A DNA stretch of 64,000 nucleotides from positions 1 to 64,000 of the forward strand of contig NZ_DATBKY010000316.1 in the NCBI RefSeq assembly GCF_036555685.1, in the 5' to 3' direction. The notes under the pieces were generated by a model. It was not told where the DNA came from. It was given only the letters and a program-made list of their open reading frames with translations, and did not search any database. Source of the DNA: Actinophytocola sp036555685 (lineage in GTDB: Bacteria > Actinomycetota > Actinomycetes > Mycobacteriales > Pseudonocardiaceae). Below, piece by piece: positions 57,738-64,000 of this stretch. The position numbers were made by a program, and so were the translations under genes. Every line of letters starts with the position of its first letter. Position 1 is the first letter of the stretch.

Positions 57738-58718
57738 TCAGTTGTTCACGACCATCGCCCGTCGCCAGCCGACCTTGATCCGCTCCGCGAGCGAGAAGTG
57801 CACCGCCGGCAGGGCAGCCGCGGTCCGCGCGGCAGCCGCGAGCGCCTGGATGTCGTCCACCTCGTGACCCCGGCGGCTGAACTGGTCCGGGAAACATTCC
57901 CGCAGCGCGTCGAGAAGTACCGCGGCCGCCGCCTTGACCTTCGGATCCCGGTCGCGCCGAACACATTCCAGGAGGACGGACGTCGGCCATTCCGGCAGAT
58001 CTCCCGAAGGGGACCACCAATCCCTCTCCCGGGACGCGAGCATCTCCGCCATCGCGTGCAGCAGGTCGAGTTTCGCCTGCGCCGGGACCTCTTTCTTCGT
58101 CCGCCAGGTGCGCATGAAATGTCCGGGAAAGTAATACCGACCGGTTTCCAGATCCGCGAGTCGTCCCGCCCGATCGACCAGCAACACAGCCGCCTCGTTG
58201 CGTGCTTCGTCATCGACCTGGTCGCTGTCGGTGCCGTTACGCGGGCGGTTCCCGGCGAGCACCTGGCCGATGAGCCAGGTCGCCGTTCCGTCGTCGACGA
58301 GACCGCCGTCCCACGCGGGCTGCAGCACGCGCAGGGCGATGCGTTCCTGGCCCAACAGGACCATGGTCGACAGAATCCCCGCGAGGCGAGACTTCTTCGC
58401 GCCTTCCGGCAACAACGCCAGGCTCCGGAGCACCGTCTCCAGCCGGAGACGCTGCCGTTCGCGGGCATTGTGGCCACTCGTCAGCAATGCCGCGCACAAC
58501 GTCGCCACGGCGCCCAGTGTCGCGCCGATGAACGTCAGGAACGAACCGACCTGGTTGGTGTTCGGCGGCACGGACAGCCCGAACAGGCCGGACCGGATGG
58601 CACCCGAGATCGCCATCCACAGAAGCGGCACGATCGCACACAACAGGACCAGCACGGGCCAGCCCGACCGCAGGTGCCGGTCCAGCCGCTCGATCATGGT
58701 CGCCATGGCCGGTCTCAC
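57738..58718 (-). CDS. Uncharacterised membrane protein coupled to the SDH proteinase
   Basis: 326 residues. Two membrane helices (about 18-38, WPVLVLLCAIVPLLWMAISG, and about 58-82, VGSFLTFIGATLGAVATLCAALL) followed by a 240-residue cytoplasmic, mostly helical region (ERQRLRLETVLRSLALLPEG, KLDLLHAMAEMLASRERDWW, KVKAAAAVLLDALRECFPDQF) that looks like an alpha-helical repeat. I do not recognise the family. GTG 58718 overlaps the TGA of the upstream proteinase gene (GTGA), so the two are made together. Codon and base composition are less G+C-rich than neighbouring genes, which suggests transfer. Confidence 0.72.
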   Translation of the reverse strand: MRPAMATMIERLDRHLRSGWPVLVLLCAIVPLLWMAISGAIRSGLFGLSVPPNTNQVGSFLTFIGATLGAVATLCAALLTSGHNARERQRLRLETVLRSLALLPEGAKKSRLAGILSTMVLLGQERIALRVLQPAWDGGLVDDGTATWLIGQVLAGNRPRNGTDSDQVDDEARNEAAVLLVDRAGRLADLETGRYYFPGHFMRTWRTKKEVPAQAKLDLLHAMAEMLASRERDWWSPSGDLPEWPTSVLLECVRRDRDPKVKAAAAVLLDALRECFPDQFSRRGHEVDDIQALAAAARTAAALPAVHFSLAERIKVGWRRAMVVNN

Positions 58719-59806
58719 TTGGGTCTGCCCATGTCGGGACTGAAGGTCCTCGGCCTGCCGGTGTCCGCCATCGGGTGATCCTCAACCGTGTCGTGGGGAA
58801 CCGGAGCCTCGACCATGGAGCCCTGCTGATCCTCCGCCCTCGATGCCTCGTCCTCGCTGATGAACCCGATGAACGTCTTGTGCCGGCACGCGTTCAGCAC
58901 CTTGGCCGCGTTCTCGTACGTCTTGCTGTCCATCGGCTCGACCGCGAGGCCGATCTGCTCCGCCTCGTGGAGGTCGATCGGGAACGGGTGATGCGTGTAA
59001 CCGTAGACGAGCTGATACGCGATGTGGTCCGCCCGCGCGAAGTCACCGTCCTTGGCCTTTGCTCGAAGCAGCTTGCTCGCGTACCGCTCACCGATCCGCA
59101 GATTCCGTCCCCAGCCACCGAAGTCCAGTGCGGTGATGGTGCTCAGCACCGGCTGGATCGCGCCGATGGCGAAGGTCGACGCGGTGGCGAGCAAGTCCGC
59201 GACCGGGATGCGCCGTTCCGTGGCTTCCACCAACTGCGGCAGCGCCTTGGTGATCGTCTTGAAACCGAAGTCGCGGACGTAGTCGACGCTCTGGTAGCAG
59301 TCGAGCGCCGAAACCTTGTTCGCCGGATTTCGCGGATCCGGGATCTGCGTGTCCAGCGGACCCAACTCACCGAATGCCGATAAATGCACCTTGTCCGCTG
59401 CGATCGCGAGCAGCGTGCTCGCGCTCTTGGCCCGGGACGGCACGTATACGTGTAGCTCTTTCGTATACGCGGCAAGGTAAAGCGCGGTCGCGTAGGCGGA
59501 GTCGAGACTGCCGCCCGGCGAGTTCAGCAGAATGTTGAGGGTGCGGTCGCGCTCGTCCGGATACCCGAACGCGCGCCACAACCTGTCCTTGACGATGCCG
59601 TCGGTACTCCACTCCACGCCGGACGTGAAGCGTCCATTGATCATCAGCCAGGTGCCGCCGGCTTGCTGCGCGAACTCACGTCCGAGCCTGCGCACCTCTC
59701 GACGTTCGGCCGGTGTGATCATCGTGGCGTCGAGCGGCGAGGCGATGTCGAGCGCGTTCGCCGACTCGTCGACGAAGAGGCGCCCAGAGCCGTTGTTGTC
59801 GCTCAT
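58715..59806 (-). CDS. SDH-family ClpP-fold serine proteinase
   Basis: 363 residues. Clp/crotonase-fold proteinase of the SDH (serine dehydrogenase proteinase) family: LNILLNSPGGSLDSAYATALYLAAY (about 92), the nucleophile serine in SRAKSASTLLAIAADKVHLSAFGELGPLDTQIPDP (about 122-156), and a YGYTHHPFPIDLHEAEQIGL block (about 272). The C-terminus is a hydrophilic tail with PRTFSPDMGRPK. It has no signal or helix of its own; the coupled membrane protein may tether it. ATG 59806 has GGGGAG six bases upstream. The role in the cell is unknown. Confidence 0.85.
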   Translation of the reverse strand: MSDNNGSGRLFVDESANALDIASPLDATMITPAERREVRRLGREFAQQAGGTWLMINGRFTSGVEWSTDGIVKDRLWRAFGYPDERDRTLNILLNSPGGSLDSAYATALYLAAYTKELHVYVPSRAKSASTLLAIAADKVHLSAFGELGPLDTQIPDPRNPANKVSALDCYQSVDYVRDFGFKTITKALPQLVEATERRIPVADLLATASTFAIGAIQPVLSTITALDFGGWGRNLRIGERYASKLLRAKAKDGDFARADHIAYQLVYGYTHHPFPIDLHEAEQIGLAVEPMDSKTYENAAKVLNACRHKTFIGFISEDEASRAEDQQGSMVEAPVPHDTVEDHPMADTGRPRTFSPDMGRPK

Positions 59807-59923
59807 CGGAACTCCCCAGTGGTGGTCGTACGGATGTCTTCACCTTGGACATACGCAGGCCACGGCAGGGCATTTCGACGGAATTCCGAATTGTTACTTT
59901 GTAACGTTTGGACGTGCGGAAAA
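59807..59923. promoter_or_regulatory. A/T-rich promoter region of the proteinase operon
   Basis: Contains CGGAATTCCG (59879-59888) and GTTAC-TTT-GTAAC (59893-59905), two short palindromes, in a stretch clearly richer in A/T than the flanks. No clear -35/-10 pair was chosen. Confidence 0.35.
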
Positions 59924-60385
59924 TTAGCCCACGAGTTCCGGTGGAAAGCCGCCGGTGGCGATCGGACCCCAGCGGTCGATCGTCACGCGGATGAGACATT
60001 TCCCTTGCCGTTGCATGGCTTCGCGGTACTCGTTCCAGTCGGGGTGTTCGCCGGAGATCACGCGGAAGTACTCGACCAGGGGCTCGAGTGCGTCCGGCAG
60101 GTCGAGGACCTCCGCGGTGCCGTCGACCTGGACCCAGGCGCCGTCCCAGTCGTCGGAGAGGACGCAGACCGACGCGCGGGGGTTGCGGCGGGCGTTGACG
60201 GCCTTGGCGCGGGCCGGGTAGGTCGAGATCACGATGCGGTTCTCGGTGTCCAGTCCGCAGGTGACCGGCGACAGCTGCGGGGTACCGTCGGTCCTGGTCG
60301 TGACCAGGATGGCGTGGTGGCGGGGGCGGATGAACTCGGACAGGGCGGCCTTGTCGACCCGGTCCGACGTTGCGATTCGAGGCAC
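59924..60385 (-). CDS. PPOX-class F420-dependent enzyme family protein
   Basis: 153 residues of a split beta-barrel: HHAILVTTRTDGTPQLSPVTCGLD (about 23), RIVISTYPARAKAVNARRNPRASVCVLSD (about 50) and WVQVDGTAEVLDLPDALEPLVEYFRVISGEHPDW, typical of the pyridoxamine-phosphate-oxidase-like F420-binding group. F420 binding is inferred from family resemblance. GTG 60385 follows TACCGT by six bases; the divergent CPBP gene begins 22 bases away. Confidence 0.85.
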   Translation of the reverse strand: MPRIATSDRVDKAALSEFIRPRHHAILVTTRTDGTPQLSPVTCGLDTENRIVISTYPARAKAVNARRNPRASVCVLSDDWDGAWVQVDGTAEVLDLPDALEPLVEYFRVISGEHPDWNEYREAMQRQGKCLIRVTIDRWGPIATGGFPPELVG

Positions 60386-60391
60386 GGCTAG

Positions 60392-60401
60392 ACGGTAGCT
60401 T
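60392..60401. promoter_or_regulatory. Overlapping divergent -10 boxes for two leaderless genes
   Basis: Minus-strand TACCGT (60392-60397) is six bases from GTG 60385; plus-strand TAGCTT (60396-60401) is six bases from GTG 60408. The two hexamers share the TA at 60396-60397, so polymerase can occupy only one at a time. Confidence 0.6.
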
Positions 60402-60407
60402 CTTGCT

Positions 60408-61208
60408 GTGGAGTTGAGAGCCTGGCTGGCCCCGCGGCGGCGCGCCGAGCCGATCACCGATCCCGGCGAGCGCCGCGCGATCGTCATCGAGCTGGTCATC
60501 GTCTTCGCGATCACGCTCGGCATGTCCGGCCTGCGCAGCCTCCTCTCCCTCCTCGACGCGCTGCTGCAGCCCGAGCCGCTCTCCCAGCAGCAGGTCGCGA
60601 TCAACGTCCCGCAGGCGACCGCGCAGGCCATCGACTTCCTCCGCCAGCTGCTCTCCGCCGGCCAGCTCTTCGCGTGGGGCGCGCTCGGGCTCTACCTGCT
60701 CTGGCGGGCCGGCATCCGGCTGCGCGCGGTCGGCCTCGACCGCGACCATCCGGGGCGCGACGCGCTCGGCGGGGCCGGGCTCGCGGCGCTGATCGGCATC
60801 CCCGGGCTGGGGCTGTACTTCCTCGCCCGCGCGCTCGGCGCCAACCTCACCGTCCTGCCCTCCACGCTGGACAACACGTGGTGGAGCCCGATCGCGCTCA
60901 CGGTCGCCGCCGCGGCGAACGCGTGGGCCGAGGAGGTCCTCGTCGTCGCGTACCTCATCACGCGGCTGCGCCAGCTCGGCTGGCGGGAGAACGGCTCGCT
61001 CGTCGCGGCGGCCACGCTGCGCGGGTCGTACCACCTGTACCAGGGCTTCGGCGGCTTCGTCGGCAACTTCGTCATGGGGCTCGTCTTCGGCCGGGTCTGG
61101 CAGAAGACCAACCGGCTCTGGCCGCTCGTCATCGCCCACACGCTGCTCGACATCGTCGCGTTCGTCGGCTACGCGCTGCTGCGCGGCAAGGTGTCGTGGC
61201 TGTCCTAG
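60408..61208 (+). CDS. CPBP-family intramembrane metalloprotease
   Basis: 266 residues with about seven membrane helices. CAAX/CPBP motifs: AWAEEVLVVAYLITRL (about 171, paired glutamates), LRGSYHLYQGFGGFVGNFVMGLVFGRVW (about 204) and LVIAHTLLDIVAFVGYALL (about 238), supplying the metal-binding Glu and His residues. Substrates are unknown. GTG 60408 is leaderless. The stop is 17 bases before the LigD start; co-transcription is possible. Confidence 0.87.
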   Translation: MELRAWLAPRRRAEPITDPGERRAIVIELVIVFAITLGMSGLRSLLSLLDALLQPEPLSQQQVAINVPQATAQAIDFLRQLLSAGQLFAWGALGLYLLWRAGIRLRAVGLDRDHPGRDALGGAGLAALIGIPGLGLYFLARALGANLTVLPSTLDNTWWSPIALTVAAAANAWAEEVLVVAYLITRLRQLGWRENGSLVAAATLRGSYHLYQGFGGFVGNFVMGLVFGRVWQKTNRLWPLVIAHTLLDIVAFVGYALLRGKVSWLS

Positions 61209-61225
61209 CAGCAGAATGGAACGCG

Positions 61226-63721
61226 ATGGGTGACCTGGACGAATACCGGAAGAAGCGCGACCCCGGCCGCACCCCCGAGCCGGTGCCGGCCGAGGGTTCG
61301 CTGCCGACCGGCAACAACGACACGTTCGTCATCCAGGAGCACCACGCCACCCGCCTGCACTGGGACGTCCGGCTCGAGCGCGACGGCGTGCTCGTGTCGT
61401 GGGCCGTGCCGAAGGGGCTGCCGGACGTGCCGGGCGACATCCGGCTCGCCGTGCACACCGAGGACCACCCGATGGAGTACGCGACGTTCTCCGGCGAGAT
61501 CCCGAAGGGCGAGTACGGCGGCGGCCGCATGTTCATCTGGGACCGCGGCCACTACGAGACGCTGAAGTGGTCCGACCGCGAGGTCGCGGTCGTGTTCGAC
61601 GGCGAGCGGGCGAAGGGCCGGTACACGTTCTTCCGCAGCGGCAAGGACGCCAAGGACTGGATGGTCCGCCGCTCCGAGCCACCGCGGCAGCCCGGCTTCA
61701 CCCGACTGCCCGAGCTCGTCGAGCCGATGCTGGCCTCGCCGGGCACGCTGCCGCCGGACGACGAGGACGAGCAGTGGGCGTACGAGTTCAAGTGGGACGG
61801 CGTGCGCGCGCTGGCCCGGGTCGAGGGCGGCCGGTTGCAGCTGTTCTCGCGCAAGGGCAACGACATCACGGTCACCTATCCGGAGCTGCGCAAGCTCGGC
61901 GAGGAGCTGGGCTCGACGCAGGTGTGGCTGGACGGCGAGATCGTGGCCATGGAGAACGGCCGGCCGAGCTTTCCCGCGCTGCAGCAGCGCATGCACGTCC
62001 AGAACGACCGGCAGGCGCGCAACCTGGCGAACGCCGTGCCGGTGACGTACCTGGTGTTCGACGTGCTGTACCTGGACGGGCGGTCGTGCATGGACCTGCC
62101 GTACTCGGAGCGGCGGCAGCTGCTCGACGGGCTGGAGCTGCGCGGGCCGAACTGGAACACGTCGCCGTCGTACGTCGCGGAGGGTGCCGCGCTGGTGGCG
62201 ACCGCCCGTGAGCAGGAGCTCGAAGGTGTCGTCGCCAAGCGGGTGACCTCGCGGTACTTCCCCGGCCGGCGCACGCCGGACTGGATCAAGATCAAGGAGC
62301 TGACCACGATCGAGGTCCTGATCGGCGGCTGGCGGCCCGGCGAGGGGCGGCGGTCGGGCACGATCGGGTCGCTGATGCTGGGGGTGCCGACCGACGCGGG
62401 GCTGCGCTACGTCGGCCAGGTCGGCACGGGCTGGACGGACAAGGCGCTGACCGCGCTCGCCGCGCGGCTCCAGCCGCTGGAACAGCGGACGTCGCCGTTC
62501 ACCGACGTGCCCGCGGACCGGGCGAAGGGCGCGCACTGGCTCTCGCCCGAGTTGGTCGGCGAGGTGGAGTTCCGGAACTGGACACCGGACGGGCGGCTGC
62601 GTGCGGCGTCGTGGCGCGGGTTGCGGGAGGACCTGGCACCGGCGGATCTGGAGCGGGAGGCGGCGCCGGACGCAGTGCCGGACGACCCCGGGGAGCCGTA
62701 CTCCCCTTCGCCGGACGCCGAGCCCTCGCATGCCGAGCCCTCGCATGCCGAGGCTTCGGAGACCGAGCCGCCGGAGACCGGGACTTCGCCGGATGCCGAG
62801 CCGGGGCCGGCGAACGTCATGGTCGAGGTCGAGGGGCGGCGGCTGCGGTTGTCCAACCTGGACAAGGTGCTGTACCCGGACGCGGGGTTCACGAAGGGCC
62901 AGGTGATCAACTACTACAGCCGCGTGGCGCCGGTGCTGCTCCCCCACCTGGCCGACCGCCCCGTGACGCTGCGCCGGTGGCCCGACGGGGTGACCGGGCA
63001 GCCGTTCTACGAGAAGAACGCCGCGCGCGGGGCGCCGGAGTGGGTGCGGACGGTGCGGGTGGAGACGCCGGGCAGCACGCGCGGGTACGAGACGCTGGAC
63101 TTCGTGGTGCTGGGCGACCTGCCGTCGCTGGTGTGGTCGGCGAACATGGCGGCGCTGGAGCTGCACCTTCCACAGTGGACCGTGACGCCGGGAGGCGAGC
63201 GGCGGACGCCGGACCTGCTGGTGTTCGACCTGGACCCCGGCCCGCCGGCGACGATCGTGGAGTGCTGCGAGGTGGCGCTGCTGGTGCGGTCGCTGCTGTC
63301 GGAGCACGGCCTGTCCGCGTACGCGAAGACGAGCGGGTCGAAGGGAATGCAGCTGTACGCCCCGGTCCGGACGGCGGCGGTGGAGCAGACGTCGGCGTTC
63401 GCGAAGGCGGTGGCGGAGTCGCTGGCCGCGTCGCATCCGCGGCTGGTCGTCGCGCGGATGGCGAAGAACCTGCGGCCGCGGAAGGTGTTCATCGACTGGA
63501 GCCAGAACAACCAGTACAAGACGACGATCGCCCCGTACTCGCTGCGTGGCCGCCCGTCCCCGACGGTGTCGACCCCGATCACGTGGGACGAGGTGGCCGC
63601 GTGCCGCCACCCGAACGACCTCGTCTTTACGGCGGACGAGGTGCTGGAACGCGTCGAGGAACACGGTGACCTGCTGAAACCACTACTGGCCAAGAGGCGC
63701 CCGAAGCTGCCGGAGCCGTAG
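61226..63721 (+). CDS. ligD: Multifunctional NHEJ DNA ligase LigD (PE-LIG-POL order)
   Basis: 831 residues. 3'-phosphoesterase about 30-145 (FVIQEHHATRLHWDVRLE, HTEDHPMEYATFSGEIPKGEYGGG), ATP ligase about 170-485 with KWDG lysine in YEFKWDGVRALARV (about 191), and polymerase/primase about 530-815 (LSNLDKVLYPDAGFTKGQVINYY, LLVFDLDPGP metal motif about 665, TSGSKGMQLYAPV). It repairs double-strand breaks with Ku. The order PE-LIG-POL differs from mycobacterial POL-PE-LIG. A Pro/Glu/Ser linker (about 485-530) contains a 15-base direct repeat. No ku gene is visible in the window. Confidence 0.95.
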   Translation: MGDLDEYRKKRDPGRTPEPVPAEGSLPTGNNDTFVIQEHHATRLHWDVRLERDGVLVSWAVPKGLPDVPGDIRLAVHTEDHPMEYATFSGEIPKGEYGGGRMFIWDRGHYETLKWSDREVAVVFDGERAKGRYTFFRSGKDAKDWMVRRSEPPRQPGFTRLPELVEPMLASPGTLPPDDEDEQWAYEFKWDGVRALARVEGGRLQLFSRKGNDITVTYPELRKLGEELGSTQVWLDGEIVAMENGRPSFPALQQRMHVQNDRQARNLANAVPVTYLVFDVLYLDGRSCMDLPYSERRQLLDGLELRGPNWNTSPSYVAEGAALVATAREQELEGVVAKRVTSRYFPGRRTPDWIKIKELTTIEVLIGGWRPGEGRRSGTIGSLMLGVPTDAGLRYVGQVGTGWTDKALTALAARLQPLEQRTSPFTDVPADRAKGAHWLSPELVGEVEFRNWTPDGRLRAASWRGLREDLAPADLEREAAPDAVPDDPGEPYSPSPDAEPSHAEPSHAEASETEPPETGTSPDAEPGPANVMVEVEGRRLRLSNLDKVLYPDAGFTKGQVINYYSRVAPVLLPHLADRPVTLRRWPDGVTGQPFYEKNAARGAPEWVRTVRVETPGSTRGYETLDFVVLGDLPSLVWSANMAALELHLPQWTVTPGGERRTPDLLVFDLDPGPPATIVECCEVALLVRSLLSEHGLSAYAKTSGSKGMQLYAPVRTAAVEQTSAFAKAVAESLAASHPRLVVARMAKNLRPRKVFIDWSQNNQYKTTIAPYSLRGRPSPTVSTPITWDEVAACRHPNDLVFTADEVLERVEEHGDLLKPLLAKRRPKLPEP

Positions 63722-63775
63722 CGCGGGCGCCCTCCGGTGGCGGACGTCTCCGCGACAACCCGCGCTTGGAGTTAT

Positions 63776-63781
63776 TACGCT
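63776..63781 (+). promoter_or_regulatory. -10 box of the arginine deiminase gene (leaderless)
   Basis: TACGCT six bases before GTG 63788. Confidence 0.5.
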
Positions 63782-63787
63782 CGCCCG

Positions 63788-64000
63788 GTGACCGCTCAAC
63801 CAGCATCTGACCTGGCCCTGCACGACCAGCCCATGCCGCGGGTGGACAGCGAGGTCGGGCCGCTGCGCGCGGTCCTGCTGCACCGCCCCGGCGCCGAGCT
63901 CAAGCGGCTGACCCCGCGCAACAACGACCAGCTCCTGTTCGACAGCATCCCGTGGGTCGACCGGGCCCAGGAGGAGCACGACGCGTTCGCCGAGACGCTC
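63788..64000 (+). CDS. arcA: Arginine deiminase, N-terminal part (cut by window end)
   Basis: The first 71 residues show the ADI N-terminus: SEVGPLRAVLLHRPGAELKRLTPRNNDQLLFDSIPWVDRAQEEHDAFAETL. The enzyme hydrolyses arginine to citrulline and ammonia. The catalytic Cys, His and Asp lie beyond the window. Start GTG 63788 follows a TACGCT -10 by six bases. Only the first part can be judged. Confidence 0.88.
   Translation, partial: MTAQPASDLALHDQPMPRVDSEVGPLRAVLLHRPGAELKRLTPRNNDQLLFDSIPWVDRAQEEHDAFAETL

Noticed and set aside
1..64000. CRISPR arrays, tRNA and rRNA genes, insertion sequences
   Set aside because: No regularly spaced long repeats, no tRNA- or rRNA-like sequences and no transposase genes or terminal inverted repeats were recognised.

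Overview
The window is high-G+C actinobacterial DNA. The gene content points to a Pseudonocardiales-type organism with an arabinogalactan (type IV) wall: two GlfT2-like galactofuranosyltransferases, an LGFP-repeat secreted protein, a ShbA-type sigma factor, an SCO5389-family protein, and many genes that start directly downstream of a TANNNT -10 box (leaderless mRNAs). The serS / septum-formation protein / zincin trio and pheA recall the oriC-proximal stretch of mycobacterial chromosomes. The genus is an inference; no rRNA or tRNA gene was seen in the window.

1-12.3 kb is a cell-envelope glycan region: a truncated GlfT2-like enzyme at the left edge, a flavin-reductase-fold protein, a full GlfT2, a secreted sugar-dehydrogenase/PKD/LGFP protein, a DUF6541 membrane protein, a tightly coupled GT2-DUF2304-GT2 operon and a Wzx/MATE-like flippase. 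12.3-19.8 kb holds lhgO, an ECF42-type sigma factor with its DGPF partner, a ZIP-like plus EamA operon behind a possible leader peptide, and serS with two conserved neighbours.

19.9-35.4 kb is more mixed. It contains a MerR/VIT-VWA pair under a large perfect palindrome next to rtcB, an AurF-like diiron oxygenase with a TetR regulator and operator, a secreted endonuclease/phosphatase-fold protein, shbA, two tiny membrane proteins, a two-component system, a DUF4232 lipoprotein, an arylamine N-acetyltransferase and a DrrAB-type exporter. 35.5-42 kb has pheA, a macro-domain protein, CIRCE-controlled hsp20, coaA, and a response regulator. 42.4-48.5 kb has a MacB/FtsX-like ABC exporter downstream of a GAF histidine kinase, then a manganese-type (yybP-ykoY) riboswitch in front of a GDT1/UPF0016 transporter.

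48.5-53.5 kb holds a TetR/DUF2236 divergon and the homogentisate (tyrosine catabolic) cluster hmgA / uncharacterised protein / fahA / iclR. 53.7-64 kb has a cyclase-like protein fused to a cyclic-nucleotide-binding domain, a LysE exporter, an iron-box-controlled DUF2470 protein, an XRE/map divergon, an SDH-type ClpP-fold proteinase coupled to an uncharacterised two-helix membrane protein, a PPOX protein, a CPBP protease, a LigD of PE-LIG-POL order, and the start of arginine deiminase.

The most intriguing unexplained signals are: (i) an intergenic promoter-hairpin cassette present twice with fixed geometry (851-955 and 13524-13632), with a partial third copy at 53541; (ii) the SDH-proteinase/membrane-protein pair at 57738-59806; (iii) the symmetric MerR operator-promoter at 23041-23086, one side of which would fire antisense into rtcB; and (iv) the tiny proteins at 28243-28603. 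Functions given for proteins come from recognising family motifs in the translations; no database search was run.
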